From: Glandiceps talaboti
Lineage: Eukaryota; Hemichordata; Enteropneusta; Spengelidae
Assembly: GCF_964340395.1 (NCBI RefSeq)
Contig: NC_135566.1
Coordinates: 9,709,001-9,773,000, forward strand
Reading direction: 5' to 3'
Length of the DNA: 64,000 nt
Within the stretch, counting starts at the first letter, position 1. Each line of letters opens with the position of its first letter. The notes under the pieces are model-generated. The model did not search any database, was not told the DNA's origin, and saw nothing but the letters and a program-made list of their open reading frames with translations. The translations under genes and the position numbers were made by a program. Positions 25,056 through 39,425 of this stretch are shown here, piece after piece.

Positions 25056-25869
25056 ATGTGCGAAATTCTAAGGACCCAATTTGAACATGAATTACCGAAA
25101 ATTTTGGAAGTTATTCACAGGTGTGATTTCATAGGTGAGTTCCATGTAGTATTTAAAGCCTTATCACTCCGCTCAAGAATATTGCCTATTGTTATAAGGT
25201 TGAGATGCGAGCACTGTTTTGGCTATCCCCTATGCCTACGCGACGCGACGAGTACACGACATTGGCATTGAATGAGATCAACACACCAAATTCATGTGCG
25301 ACCCCTAAACCTCCCACTCCTTTCCCCCTTCCCTTAGCAATGAAGTGGAGCTAGCTCTGTGTCTAGGGGTGCCATCTGAGGTCACTCAAATGCGGAAAGT
25401 TTCTCATTGACGCATATTTTTTCGGCCAAATAAAAAAAAAGTTGTTTGGATCCGGTTACCTGATAATTACTCCAGGCCTGACCCCCACCTAGTTTTTCAC
25501 GCCGATCCTAAACTTTTTTTTTTTACATATTCGAGAAAAATAATAATAAAATAGTGAAGTCTCGAAAGAAATAGTGAGTGCGGAAACTGACATCAACTTA
25601 AAAAGACAATATAAAACTATTCTTCCAATCTGTAATGACTGTAGGCAGAAATAAACAACACAGAGACCATTTGGAAAACGATGGAAAACCTGAACTAGAC
25701 ACTCACACATGAAAAAAATATATAATAAAATAAAAAATCTACCTTCCCCACCTATTTTGAAATTGAATCTAATCAGAACCACATAATTTTTTTACACCTT
25801 ATCATGGAAGTACTTCCATGTTTTTATCAAGTGCATACACATCTTTCAACCACCAATTGAAATTACATT

Positions 25870-25908
<39 letters not shown>

Positions 25909-27295
25909 GTTTGTTTGTTGTGATGAATGACTGTGTCGTTGATTGGCCTACTTTTATTTTTATGTACTCTATGAATATTTAAATTTAACATCTGGCATAA
26001 CAAATTTTTTCAACTGTGTGTGTGTGTGTGGGGGGGGGGGGGGGTGAAATCTGGGTGAAAAACCACAGGCATTATTTTGACCTGATGCATTCAACTAAAA
26101 TGCGTAGCAACTAAAATGAGAAAGTCAGCTGTTTAAATTTTGCATGAAAATATTAAAAATACGGGTTAAAAACGTACACCATCCAGACCTTAGGGGTATG
26201 AGTACACACACAATTGTCAAATATGTATACGTATACCATATAAAGTATATAGTCTCAGTTATCCAGACTCTTGTTGCTGGGGACCTCGCTTATGCTACCA
26301 CTACCCAGAGATAAAACTCAATGTCTAATTCTTTGCAGTGCACTTTACCATCATACATTCATCATAATGGAAAGCAGAAGACACATAAAATTTGGACACT
26401 TATGGAGTATAAGTGAGACCCCTAATGAGGAGAGTTTGGGTAAATGAGACTACCATAGTACCTTATCCTCTGACAGGGTTTGCGATTATTTTTTCTTTTG
26501 CAGCTATTGATACCGAGTTCACTGGACTTAAAACAGGAGAGAGTGATAAACCTAGTCTTTTTGATACACCAGAAGACAGATATAAGAAACTGAAAAGAAC
26601 AACAACACAGTTTACTGTCTGTCAGTTTGGTAAATAGTTTTATATAAACCTTTTTTGTTCTAGATAGAGACTGGCTTAAAAATGTCATTCGTCAGAACTG
26701 TGTTGAGTCAGTATTTTGAGTCAAATAGTCAAGTTAATGGGCTAGTCTTCTGAGGTTGAATCATCTGATGTGAAGTTTGGTTCATTTTTAAGTCATTTTT
26801 GTTGTTGACAGCATTGCACTTCTAATAATACAACTGTGTATTGGCATATTACTATTATTACCAAAATAACCCGATAACTAGTTGCCATAGTAACTGAATA
26901 CAAAAACACCTTGTTTTACTCAAAAGTGGTCTTCTGCAAGGAACCTAGATATAGATTTCAATGTAATACAACGGCAAAAATTAAAAAAAAGGACCAAATA
27001 TGAATACTTTCTAGCAAGTTAGTTAGTATACAAGTTAGTCATTTTGTATCAGAACTACTTGGGGAATATTTTTCACACTTCTGGTGCATTTTTCAAGAAA
27101 AAAGAATTTGCAGCTTCTGGTCATAAAACTGCTCCCAAAAAGACTTTCCGAGTGGACAAATTTCAATCTTTCTTAATAATTGGAATATTGCGTGTTGAAC
27201 TTGGTATAAGGCAATCAAATTTGTAACAATTATGAAGTAATGTTTCTGGCTTTCTTAGGTTTATCTGCATTTGTCAAGCATCCAGACCATAACAA
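25056..27295 (+). CDS. PNLDC1: PARN-family 3' exonuclease, N-terminal exons only (PNLDC1-like)
   Basis: Three exons join in frame: 25056-25134 (GTGAGT donor), 26504-26629 (TTTTCTTTTGCAG acceptor, GTAAAT donor) and 27259-27295 (TTTCTTAG acceptor, GTAAGT donor). They encode 80 residues and part of a codon. The N-terminus HELPKILEVIHRCDFIAIDTE is cut by intron 1 in the DFI/AIDTE block, as expected for this family. AIDTEFTG is the first DEDD exonuclease motif (metal-binding Asp and Glu). FDTPEDRYKKLKR and FTVCQFGLSAF follow. FTVCQ-GLS-F favours PNLDC1 (piRNA 3' trimmer) over PARN (poly(A) ribonuclease); this is recalled, not aligned. The remaining catalytic motifs were not found downstream to 64,000. 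Either the next intron is very long, I missed the exons, or the locus is truncated. The ATG has G at -3. Confidence 0.75.
25868..26045. repeat. (GTT)n and (GT)n-(G)n tracts in PNLDC1-like intron 1
   Basis: (GTT)n/(GTTT)n occupies about 25869-25919. (TG)n followed by about 15 guanines occupies about 26014-26044. Both lie in the first intron. Confidence 0.85.
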
Positions 27296-27299
27296 GTAA

Positions 27300-30200
27300 G
27301 TGATACTCATTTTTTCTCACAGTGAGTTATTATTTTATGAATGCACCTGTCATACATGTAAGTGAGGATTTAAATCACGCCCTCAGTGTCAGGTTTGCAA
27401 TATACATTTGTTTTTAACTGGGCTTGTCACTTGACAACTGTCATGTACAGCAGCTTATGGGGCAATGATATGCAACTTGTGTAATTGCACAGTTGTTTGA
27501 ATTAGCTTTCTACATAATATGTTAACATTTTCACTTCCTTAATGAATATGTTGCAATTCAAATGTACAAAATTTACTCATTTCATTTCCATGGTAGCGCC
27601 ACTAATTAAAACCAATGTCTGAACATTTTGTTGTTATCAGATCTTATAGTGATAAACACTATGTTTAACTGTAAATTTGAGAAGTTCAGTCATGCTAGCT
27701 ACATCATGAAACAATAGCAGTGTTCATACTGAAAAAAGAAGGTTCAAAAGTTGATGAAGTTGGAAGTAGAGATCTCTCCTGTAACAGTTACCTAATATCT
27801 TGAATTGTCCTACCTGCTCTAATGCGTGCTATCATCTGAAAAATTTAGTGTCATTATTAATTTCAGAGTACATTTTATTTTTGCTGGATTGAGAAACAAA
27901 CATATTCTCATACAGTAAACCAAACATCTGCATACACATTATGGCTGTGGACCTACAGCTGTACTGATGGTAAATACAAGTCTGCTTGTTTTCTTGTCCC
28001 AAGAAGAAGACTTCCATTGTGTTGAGTTAAAACAGCCTGAGGTCTCAAATAGTTCAAACAGTCTTGTGTTGAGAAGTACCAACAGGTGTCTACTGTTTCT
28101 TATGATAGAATTGAGCAGGTACCGATAATTAATGAGAATTTCAGACTTTCAAGGTCATTTTGTGAGATTGTTACTCAGGTCTCCGCATACACAAGTAAAA
28201 TAAAGGTAGGATGGCAGTACCATGTATTATGTTATACATGATGAGCCACACATATTTTGCTGTGAACTGAGTGCCTGATCAGAGCAGCACAGAGGATAGA
28301 AAAGTAATGAGTTATTTTAATTTCATAGTTTATTTATGCAATAGGAATGTTCTCCTGAGTTCTTTTGATTTGTACTGATGATTATTATAATGGTTTATTT
28401 GTGCCAAAACATTTTGTTCAAGTATGGATAACTTAACAAACAATTTCAGTGCCTTTGTCTGAAAATACATATAACTGATCACTTCCTTCACTGTCAAGTG
28501 TACAGGTTAGAGTCCATATTGTATGTATACTACATATGACAATTTTGATTGAAAGTGTTAGCATTAAAGCAATAACAACTACTCATGACATGACGGTTAA
28601 AGATAATGATCAATAAAAATGAAACTATGACTTTCAGTTTCCTGGGTAGCAGTGTTTTACTAAGGTTCTAGAACCCTGATACCCAAAGTGAAATTAAAAT
28701 TGTATACATTCTGACAAGTCTTTCATGTAGTTTCCTTTCTACTGTCCAAAATATTCAATAACTAATTTCTCAGAGAATCGTGGTAAAGTGGGGCTGGTCC
28801 CCTTTTGGCAGACTGGGAGTCCCACTTTTTGGTTCCAGTTTGAGCTCCCCAACTTCCAGAAAAAATAAACAAATAAAATAATGAACAAAAGCACTGCATA
28901 TGTTGTATTGTTTAAATTTGATAATGAAACTATATTGTATATGTTGTATTTGTTTGATAGTGTATGTGTGTGAGTTCACTGTGTTGTCACAGGTCAGCAC
29001 CATGTTATGTGTTGTAAACTCAATTATTTTACTTCACAACATAATACTAGAGTAAGCACTGTTGTGACCATACTTCCAAGCATAATGAGATGTGAAAGAA
29101 ACACCTGTTTTTTTTAAACAAGTCCCTTGTTTTCAATTTTCCAGACCATCAGACATTTACAATACAAGTTATCAGTATTCATGGTTTTCAGTTCCACTGT
29201 AAGGTCATACACGGGTGAAACTGTCTATGTTTTTTTTTTTGCTAAGAATATTGAACCTTTGTTATTGAGGGAGTAAAATTAGCGTAGTTTCCTATACATT
29301 GTACAAAGCTTTCAAAGTTTTTGTTAAGTATGCAAAATTTTACTTGGTTTCGTATCATTTTACCAGGAAGCAAAAACAGTGTTATGCAAAGTTTAGAAAT
29401 GGCAACTGGTAACAGATGACCAAAATACCTTGAGCTATATTTTGGCGGGGGACCCCATGGAAATGACTGGGAATCTAGAATAATTAATTGAATTATAATA
29501 ATTTGATTAATTATTCAAGATTAATTAATATAATACTGACCTTTTAAACAATAACACTGGTCTACCATGTCAGGGTTTTGAATTTTGATGAAAAGGATAA
29601 TTTTCTATTTAGTGTCCTGTCAAAGAGTTTTGATTACGTTCAGATCAGTAGTCACAGTTAAAATCCAAATGTAGTGGTCTAATAGATGTTTGATCTATTG
29701 TCTTTATTTTTGCTGGGGACATAATTTTGCTTTAATAAATGTTCACATTTTTGTCTTGGTCGCCGTCCCTACATCGATGCAGATTAGAACATTAACATGT
29801 AATACAAAAGACAGTTCATGCAAAAATTGAAGATAATAGTGAAGGAACAACTATTAGATATTAAACCCCATGACGGACAAATTATTCTGTTAAAATGTTG
29901 GGTTAGGGAGGAGGGGGTATGTCTTTGATGAAGATTTGTAATCAGGTTGTTGATGTCAAGATGACCACCGTCATTGAGTTACAAAACATCGAACATTCCA
30001 TAGTCTGGAACCAGACTCCATTTCAAGACTTCATTTCAAGGCAATAGGCCTTTCTTTACAAAGAGAGTTTGGCTACCAAAACTTACTTTTGAATATTCAG
30101 TTTTGCACTCTCCTTGTATTGTAAACATTATTAGCATCATCTTTGAGTATAATCAAAGTTTGATTGACTGACACGATCTCTTTCAACTCCTAAAGTGACT

Positions 30201-30611
30201 GTTTTCCCAACTTAGCTTGAATTCATCCTTTGTAAATAGGTGTGTATGGTTAACAAATAGATGGATTTTGACTGAGTTAATCTGTCTAGTCACTGAAAGA
30301 GGAACTATAAAAAGTAGTATCTTACATGACATGAGGCACAGATCACATTGTGTCCATGGACAGTGCTTAAAGTGCCATAAGAGGGATTAAATGTCTAAGG
30401 ATTAGTAGCAGAGGTTAAAGGGTCTCAGACTGTTAAATTGGAACATCGTAAACAAGATGATAAATATTCCATACCAGAACAGCTTTAGAATTTAGAAAAA
30501 AACGTCCACCTCAAGACTGAAAAACAACAGATAATGATAGCTTCAGCTAGGGAGTGGTTCTTCAAAGTTATTTGCAACCATTTAAAAGTTCATTGCCCCC
30601 CCCCCCCTGTG

Positions 30612-30646
<35 letters not shown>

Positions 30647-33600
30647 GTGATATGTTCATGCCAGTTTGTGTCAAAGTGTGAGATGTATCTCAAATATGAT
30701 AAACAACAGATCCCTTGTTACACCATGTGTCTCTATTAAAAGCTACAATAACTGGTAACAGGAAGAGTTTGGGGGCAGGTTTGTAGTATTATAAGTTACT
30801 AAATGTGTGTTGTACAAACTTTTTGAAGTATTTTGAAACCTATCTATTCTCAAGAGCCTGCAAACTTAGTATTGGAAACTGATGCTTTGTAAATGGATTG
30901 ATTGGTTGGTTGATTGATTGATTGATTTTAATATTGACATATACTGTAATTGATACTGTAAGCTTGTGTTGTACAAGTGGCAAAACGGCATAGACGTGAT
31001 CAAAAATAATATTGATCTGTACCCAATATTATTTTCTCTCAATCATATCCATACTACATGTATTTCTCAGGATGCAATAATTATGCCATATAGTTCAAAG
31101 CCACAAATGCATTCATACAAGACATGTAGAAGCTATTAAGATGTCATCATTCACCCAGGAACTTTTGACAGTATCTCACTTTCTGTTTTAAACAAAACAA
31201 AAACGTTGCAAGCATATATATGAATCATTATAATCATTGATAATGTTAATGAAATCTTGAGATAACAGCACTCTCGTTGAGCAAAAAAAAGATTTTGTAA
31301 AGACTACAACAGTTTCTGTAGTGCCATGAAGTTAGCGTCTTTCTTTTGTGTCTGGCGATAGTATCAGTAATAACTTATCTTAATACACTAGTAAATGAAG
31401 GTAAAGAGTAGAATGGAAATCAATGAGTGTATAAATAGTTCAAGCGAAGAATACCACTTGTGGGTTACTCTCCTCATTGATCATGTTATTTTGTACTAAT
31501 AAGTAGTGCAAGTAGATGCCAATTATGTGAAAGGTATTGTGAGTCAAATTGATAGATCTACTGATGAGCATAATGCAAGGGGAACAATAAAATACAGTAT
31601 TGTATTGGGTATCAATCATGCCAGGGTAGTTGTTAGTGTATTGTACAGTCACAGAGATCTAGAGTATTGTGCAGTCAGGAAGAACCAGATTTATGAATAA
31701 TCTTGTCTGTTGTCTATGAAGGTAGTCAGAAATTAACAACAGTACATAATGCATTGTTTTTGATAACTGTAGTAATTCTAACGTGTGGTATTTATTTTCA
31801 TATTGCCTTTCGTTTATGGGAATAATTTGATTCAAAGTGTAAACTATGTAACAAAGTGTGCCCTCTATATTAAACCCATGTCATTGATGCATGGAAATTT
31901 TATGTTCCCCTCCTATCCCTCATTATGTGGGACGCTCTCTCAAAAAAAGGTTTTTTATCATCTTGACCCATAGCAAAAATAATGTTGTCTTTTGTTAGAG
32001 AGCTTGCTGCTACAGCACATGGAACATATGCCTAAACAGTTATAACCAGCACTTTATGGTATTTGTCTGCTTGGGATAGATATCTGTAACTGTATTGATA
32101 GACTAGACATTGTTTTACAAGAAGTAAACAGTCTTCTATAAAGTTAGCTTGATTTTGAAAAGAGGTTCAACTATTTTAGTTGCAACTGGAGAAGAATTAT
32201 CTTAAGAATATGAATTATGTAGCCACAGCAAGATAGTGAAACACATGTTACTGTAATTTGTTCTGTTGTGCATGTACTTGAAAATGATATATTAATTAAA
32301 AGATATGGAACTTTGACAGTACGCCATTAAAAAAAACTGTATTTGTTTGGTTTTATCTCAGTGGTACTTTCCCTGGTTCTCACATTTAGTGGAACCATAA
32401 GGATTACATAGGATCATTCTTTTGTTCTAGACAGACATTTTCTACAGCTTTGCCAGAAGACTATTTTCTGTACCGCGATTTTAGTCTTTACCTGAGCTGG
32501 GCCTTTAAATGCCAGGGGTACAATCCCAGGTTTTCACATTAGTGTTATCTTGTCAGTGGAGCCATAAGGATTACATAGGATTATTCTTTCGGATCATCTT
32601 TCTCTATAGTTTAGCCAGATTACTGTTTTCATACGAATTGTGCCTTTAATGATAATATTAAGTGATGATAACATTGTAATACCATACAAATAAAATATAT
32701 ATAATGTATATATGGGCAATGGTCACCTTGTATAGTTCACAGAAGAGACAGTTGGTCTGGGTCATTAACCTCTGAACTAACAATGCCTTTGTGTATCCGT
32801 AAAGCCTCGTTTCACTAATTTTGTAATTAATTATCCTTTTAAATCACTCGTGAAATTACTTTTGAGATTACAAAATGTTCATCTTTTTGTTATACTTGTC
32901 ATATTTCTTGCTTTATGTAGCTGAATGAGTTTTTGACTGAGCTTCGTAATATAATAGTATATGCAGTGAGATGAAAAATACTAGACATTATGTTGTTTAT
33001 ACCTTAAATGTTAGCGTACACTGGAGTCTTGGCTGATGTCCAAGAGATGGTGTCTAGACATAAACGAAAGTTGCTGTTTATGAATGCAAATCACATCCAC
33101 ATTCGTATTATTACATTGAAATTGCTAACTTAATTTAGTTATCTGTGAATGTCCACTCTAATAGCAGCTCTATGATGCAAATTTCTGTGATTCAACAAAT
33201 CATAATGTGTATACCCAAATGTACTCTGCCTACATGTAGTTTCTCATGTTTAACTTTTTAGAACCATGTCATTGAAAATATAAACTATTGTGAAGACAAA
33301 AAAAATTTGACAATCGGAGAGCGTTCTTGTACCCACAATGTGTACATGCAGTTTGTTGCATTTGGTCCACTAATGACCCTGGTCAGTGAAAGAGTACATT
33401 TGAAAAGGCAAGAAATGGTCACTGACCGGACTCAACAGGTATTTGTAATGCTTATATAAGGGTGCAAAAGTTGAAGATAATTGTCCCCAAAAAAATTACT
33501 CAAGTTTCAAATAAAAATTCTTTTAAAAATTGAATATAACAATTGCATTCAATTACTTGCATTTGTCCTGGAATGATAACCTAAGTCAATGAAAATGTAA

Positions 33601-33800
33601 ATCTGGGAAAAAGGAAAAATTGATTCAAATTGACAATAGTTTTCTGATTTAACAGGTTTTTGTGTATCTGTAGTGCTCATGCAGGTTCAAAAGTTCAGCT
33701 GCTGAAAAGACAGAAAAAAATGACAAATGATTTTTGATTGAAAAATGAACACATAAATGTGTATCTAAACTTTGTACTGGTGCTGTAGGTTTTGTGCTTG
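27300..33800. other. No further exon recognised (intron or intergenic)
   Basis: I looked here for the expected NFYLFP, FDFNK and GIPY blocks of PARN/PNLDC1 and saw none. A 35-base stretch at 27323-27357 has good splice-like ends (CTCACAG and CATGTAAGTG) but translates to nothing family-like. The region holds a C8-(GT)n tract (30597-30650), a (TTGA)n LINE-type tail near 30885-30925, and an imperfect duplication at about 32370-32480 / 32545-32640 (shared CCATAAGGATTACATAGGAT). Confidence 0.5.
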
Positions 33801-33810
33801 ACCAAAGATA

Positions 33811-34076
33811 GGGGGTTGAGGTGTGTTAGTGGTTGACAAAAAAGGGGGTTGAGATGTGGTAGTGGTTGACAAAAAGGGGGTTGAAGTGTGTTAGTGGTTG
33901 ACAAAAAAGGGGGTCAAGGTATGTTAGTGACTGACAAAAAAAGGGGGGTTGAGATGTGTTAGGGTTGACAAAAAAGGGGTTGAGGTGTGTTAGTGGTTGA
34001 CAAAAAAGGGAGTCGAGGTATGTTAGTGACTGACAAAAAAAAGGGGGGGGTTGAGATGTGTTAGGGTTGACAAAAA
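33811..34076. repeat. ~32-base minisatellite
   Basis: About eight units of GGGGTTGAG(G/A)TGTGTTAGTGG followed by TTGACAAAAAA. Antisense frames give Phe/Pro/Leu/Thr-rich repeats that are not genes. Confidence 0.9.
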
Positions 34077-35149
34077 GCAACTAACCTCTTGAGTCAAGTA
34101 AAGAAATAGAAGAGCTTGCAAATATGTATTGATTTGTTCTCCAGATGAAAATAACAGTTGTTTTAAATTACACATGACAAAAAAGTCATGAAAGTTGAAA
34201 TTATGGTGAGGTAAAATTACATGTAAGCGTGTAGTATTGTGATGGGTAGGAGTAGGCAGTTCAAGAAATGTCATGTGAAATTTGTTCTTGTTGACAATCC
34301 AATTAGCAAATATAGTGCTTGTTCTCTTCACTTATAAAACAAGTGATTTGACAGGGAGGACAGTGGATTCAGTGTGAACAATATTGTGTAAGTAGTCTAA
34401 AGTCCTTGTTTTCTGTTTCACAAAGACCACAGTCACCATACCTCTTCACAAGTCACTGATTTAATACTTGGAAGAGTCTGTTTTTTGAAAAGTTGTGCTT
34501 TTGACAGATTAGTGATGTAACATAACTGTACCTGTAGCATGGTAACTTTTGGATACTAATACATGTATGTAGTATATACAGTGTATATTAATTAACAAGT
34601 GGGTTGAAATGTTGCGTTCGATTTATTGAGCATGCTCAGAAGTTATGAGAGGGTACCATATACTTGTGTTTGTTCTAGGAGAACAGTGTCTAAGTCATAC
34701 TTGGTTTGATGCAATTAATCATGTTTTTAAAACCCTTTTTGTGATCATCTTACATGTAAATGTCTCCATCTCAAATACCTGTCAGCCTATTGCTAACCAC
34801 AGACAACCTGTCTCTGCTGTCTGCTGGACACATTGTACAATATACCCGTACCTTGTAAATATAAATCGAGTCAGATTTCTATAGTGTTGGTGATGAATGA
34901 AATACTCTCCATGTAGAGATCATAAGGTCTTGGTGTTAGGAGTAAGATCAAGTCATCTTGGCTTATTAGTATTCAACGGAGCTCCTGCTGGTGACAACCC
35001 AGAATGATTTATTTCCCCTTTGTATATCATGGTACTCCTTAGTTCAGAGAGGTATCCTGAGAAAGAGAATGTATTTTTCAATTCCAAAAGATCCAAATAT
35101 ATTTCATTATGAAGATAAATGGAATATAGGCATGCATGGATGGGTGGTT

Positions 35150-35172
35150 GTATGTATGTATGTATGTATGTA

Positions 35173-35257
<85 letters not shown>

Positions 35258-35264
35258 ATGTATG

Positions 35265-35292
<28 letters not shown>
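35150..35292. repeat. (GTAT)n-(GT)n-(GTAT)n microsatellite
   Basis: A GT run is flanked on both sides by TATG arrays. Confidence 0.95.
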
Positions 35293-35295
<3 letters not shown>

Positions 35296-35312
35296 GACAT
35301 GTTTGAAAGTCC

Positions 35313-35770
35313 CTGTTGGTGTATATGAGACTCCAACCCCACCTCCTGGCTCCCCACCTGTACCTAGCTTCCAGATGGTATATGTGAAACTTGTATCACC
35401 ACTTTGTGCTTCCCCTGTACTTCCGGGTTCCCTGATAGTATTTTGAGACTACTACCCCACCTCGTGCTTCCCCACCTGTACCATGCTATATGTGACATTC
35501 TTATCCACCCCTCCAGCTTCCTTCCACCTGTACCTCCCTGATGGTGTATGTGAGATTCTCACCCCACCTCCTGCATTTCACACCTGTACCTCCCTGATAG
35601 TATGTATGAGATTCCCACCCCACCTCCTGCATCTCACAAGTGCACCTTCCTCACAGTATGTGTGAGATTGTTAGCCCACCTACATGGCAGCTTTCCCCGC
35701 ATATACCTTGATGATGGTGTATGTGTGAGACTCCTATCCACACCTCCTGCATCCCTTTCCTGTACCAATG
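35313..35770. repeat. ~65-base degenerate minisatellite
   Basis: About seven units carry GTGAGATTC, CCCCACCTCCTGC and ACCTGTACCTCCCTGATGGT. It is pyrimidine-rich on the plus strand; short ORFs over it are repeat artefacts. Confidence 0.8.
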
Positions 35771-36960
35771 TATGGTTTACAGAAAAGAAGGAGTTGTGCA
35801 TACTGATACACTAATATATACATCATGCATAAAGTTAAAAGTTAAAAACAGATGTTAAATCAGTTTTTTGTGAAGTTTTTTTTTTTGACCAGGCATGGTC
35901 ACTGACAGAGCGGAGAAATAATGTTATACCGTTTTCAATACAAAATTTAATTGCTGATATAAAGGTAATGTACATGAGAATAGTTGTATTACAACCAGCA
36001 ACAGGCAAGCATTTACAATCACGACTTGTTACAAACAGGGAAAGTAAATAAATGAATTGGATTAATAACACCTGTCACAGCATATTGGAACAGCAGAGAC
36101 TGGTATTCTATGTATTTCATGATTCACTAAGAACAGTTTATGGCTTCTTTAAGTGTTCATTTAAATGCTAGGGGGAACATGAAATGCATTCAATGACAAC
36201 TCTTAGGCAAAGAGGCCATAAAACTTTATATTATCCCATGAAATGTAATTTCAAGTCGCTGTATTTCAGAGATGTTGTACCAAATGAAATGCTATCAATC
36301 CAAATCATAAATATTTACTTTCCCTGTTTGTAACATCCTAACAAGTCCCACTTGTAAATGTTTACCTGTCACTGGTTTTATATAAATAAACTTACTTTAA
36401 AACATTTGTTCTATATACATGTAATAACATTGTTGGGATTGTTGAAACTGCAAATTTTCCACAGTGCTGTTAGTAAATAATACTAAATGTGATGTGACAT
36501 TTATAGTAAAGTTCAGGTTTTGATTACTGAAAGGCTTTCGGCGTTTTAAACAACTATAACCTGATACATGTATGTCTCCATACGATCACAGCTTGAACCA
36601 GAAGTAGAGTTTACAAGTGCATCTCAAGTCCTCTGTATCAGCATTCCGTAAAAATATCAAATTTAAAGTTTTTATTTATTTTGGTGAAATCCTTTAAATA
36701 CACATGTACAAAGTTGGTGAAATGCATGCAATGTTTGTTCTGTAGATGTTGAACAATTTCTGCTGATGTAATGACATCTGCTATTAGTATTACAAGATTT
36801 TTTTGTTCTTTTATCCTAGAACATATGGAGACAGTGTAAAGGATTGAATTTTGTTCTCATCATGGACATACCGATAAACTACATGTACAGCTAAAATGGG
36901 CATCTTTGACAGGAGACTGTATGTAACCTACATTTACGATGAATGTTGACCATTTTGGAA

Positions 36961-37140
36961 ATCGAGGTAGTTGTTGTTTTACTTGATTGATAGCAACAGT
37001 GAACACTTACTACCACGAGACCCAACATGGGAATGTTATTGAGGGAAGTGTGAAAAGCTGAACGACGTAAACAAAACTCCTCTCCAGCAATAAAAAATAA
37101 AAATGCTCTTGTTCATCAAGTAAAACAACGATCTCAACTT
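36961..37140. mobile_element. Inverted-repeat element, ~180 bases
   Basis: The left arm at 36961-36985 ends GTTGTTTTACTTGA. The right arm at 37116-37140 begins TCAAGTAAAACAACGATCTC. The match is perfect over the last 14 bases and imperfect beyond. Confidence 0.55.
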
Positions 37141-37796
37141 GCCAAAAGATCAGCATTGATCATAAATGTGAAAGTTATGTACAGCCTTCTGGTACATGGT
37201 GAATGCTCTCTGTTTCAACTGTAGTATTGGTAGTGACTTAATAGTCCAAGAGTAGTTCATACCAACCATTTGTATGTAGTATAGATGACTAGACATCCAT
37301 TAAGAAAAATTTGTTCATCAGAATTCACATAGTAGGGAACCACTTGTGGCAGTGTTTTCAAATTTTTGCATTTTCATGCTCGTTTTTCTTCTCTCCTTGT
37401 AGACAATAGATGCAAACACAACAAAATAGTTACATTATCATTTGAAAATACATGTAGCATCATGTATTAAAACAGGACCTAAATGTACTACAGAGATGTA
37501 CTAACAAAAATATTGTTATCGGAATTCCTATAGTAGGGAGTACATTGTATGTGTAATTGATCTAAGTGGCTAGTATTTCTGTTAATTGTTTTTATTTTTA
37601 TATATTGTATTCAACCGTACAATTTGTATGTCATTTTAATAGTCTAAGAATATGACATGCACTAACAAAAACATGTCATCTGAATTCTCATAGCAGGGAG
37701 TACGTTGTACATGTAGTTGATCAAAGCTTCTAGTATTTCTAGTTTGTTACTATACATTAAAAAAAAAAAATATCACTTGCTTAATGACTAGTAGTC

Positions 37797-37920
37797 ACTG
37801 GAAAAACTCCCACCGTATTAATCGCTGTGGTACTGTATTCTCCTACTATATGAATAACGTATTGTTATATACTAAACTACAGTGTTACAGCAGTTTACAT
37901 GGTAGGAGTTTTATCAATGG
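37797..37920. mobile_element. Short inverted-repeat element, ~120 bases
   Basis: GAAAAACTCCCACCGT at the left and ATGGTAGGAGTTTTATC at the right pair with few mismatches. Confidence 0.4.
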
Positions 37921-38620
37921 CTGCTGGTTTTTCGACATATGATAGTGAATTATAAGTAACCTTATAATTGGAAACAAAAATGATGAAAAATACTTACAAG
38001 TTGCAGACCATGTCCCTTTTAATCTAGAACACGTACATAAATAGTAAACATAATTATAAATATGTATAGTATCGTATACAGGTTTATGTTATATTACATA
38101 TCTCAAAAAATGTATTGATATATACACAACAACCTCCTTAATTGCATCAGTTTGGGCCCTACCTAAGGAATATATATACATTATGAAGTTCTGTTGTACT
38201 CCTAGCTATCTGCAACACAGCATACAATGTATACACTTTCCACAATATATTGTAAGTCTAGACACTATTATAATAGCATTCTTATTTTGAAAATGGGGAC
38301 AAGGAGAATTGTTTGTTTTGATATATTGTTGTGTAATGTACCACTGGGTAGTTTCTTCATTCTTTATAGTAATGAGTGGTTGAGTAGGGATACTTCATGA
38401 ACTGGAAAATTAGATGGCAAACAAATTAAAGTAAAACGATTCATTAAACTAAATGAGCCAAATGGTAATATTTACTTTTCATTACATCAGGTGTCTCCCC
38501 ATGATAAATTCCATAAGGTCTCAATCCAACATTTCCATAGCATCAAAAAATGTTCTATCATGGCAGTGTTAGTTTTGAATCTGTGCTGTCCTAGAGCAAA
38601 GTCTCAGCAGTCCAAAGTCC

Positions 38621-38703
38621 AGTCTAGATGCTACCAGTGGTATCGAATCATCTCTTTGTAAAGAGAGATCTTGAGATTTGATGCCACAAATAGCATCTAG
38701 ACT
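38621..38703. mobile_element. Palindromic MITE, family A, best copy
   Basis: A perfect 12-base terminal inverted repeat (AGTCTAGATGCT at 38621, AGCATCTAGACT ending 38703) encloses an imperfect palindrome with GGTATCGAATCATCTCTTTG and AAAGAGAGATCTTGAGATTT. Related copies are at 45203-45279 and 49331-49392, with half copies near 56599-56631 and 49095-49120. Confidence 0.75.
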
Positions 38704-39185
38704 ATTCAACACACAGCATTGACATGTCTGAATGGCAGGCAGGTAATTGTTTGAAAGTAACATGTAAGTTTAATAACTACTGTAAGAGTGCATGCACTTC
38801 AGTGTGTCCTCCAAACCTTGTTGTGAGTCAAAATAATAAAAACTGTGTGTCAAAGTGGCTTAGGAGGCACCTCGATGCAGTTTGTATTTGGTACATTTGT
38901 ATTGCGTTCTTCCTATATCTAAGAAGGATGTGTCTTTAAAGGTTTTGGACCTTGTATAAGTTGTACTTTGATCATGAGGCTGAGTCCTATAGTTAAGCTT
39001 GTTGATCTCTTGAACTACTAAGACGTGAACACAAAACAAATTTATCTAGAGAGCCAGATTTCGCTTTCCATTCAAACGTTTCAAACTAAATTGTGTATTT
39101 GCGCTGACCTTGTTATACCCCGATTTTTACCTTTTAATCCAGTGTATCTAGGTATTCAGGTCTGCTCTATAGTACCTGATAGTCG

Positions 39186-39425
39186 TTTGGATAAAGGATC
39201 AATTGTCAAGGCTGGTGGGGAGGAGGATCGCTTTTGTAGAGGTTTGAATAAAAGACCAATTGTCAAGGTTGGTGAGAAGGAAGATTTGATTAATTCTATG
39301 TCTTATGCTTTCTTTACCCTTTTTTAATCCATTTGTATCAAGGTATTCACAGCTACTGTAATTGGTAGTGGTGTGGATAAAAGACCGTTTGTCAAGGTTC
39401 AATGGTGATAAGGAAGATTTGCTTT
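39186..39425. repeat. ~55-base minisatellite, three units
   Basis: Units at about 39188, 39243 and 39374 share GATAAAAGACCAATTGTCAAGG followed by GGTGAGAAGGAAGATTTG. The third is separated by a non-repeat spacer. Confidence 0.7.

Noticed and set aside
27323-27357. A fourth exon of the PNLDC1-like gene
   Set aside because: Splice-like ends and a compatible phase, but the translation does not match the expected conserved block after the third exon.
33695-34080. Pro/Phe/Leu repeat ORFs
   Set aside because: Antisense translations of a 32-base minisatellite; frames shift between units.
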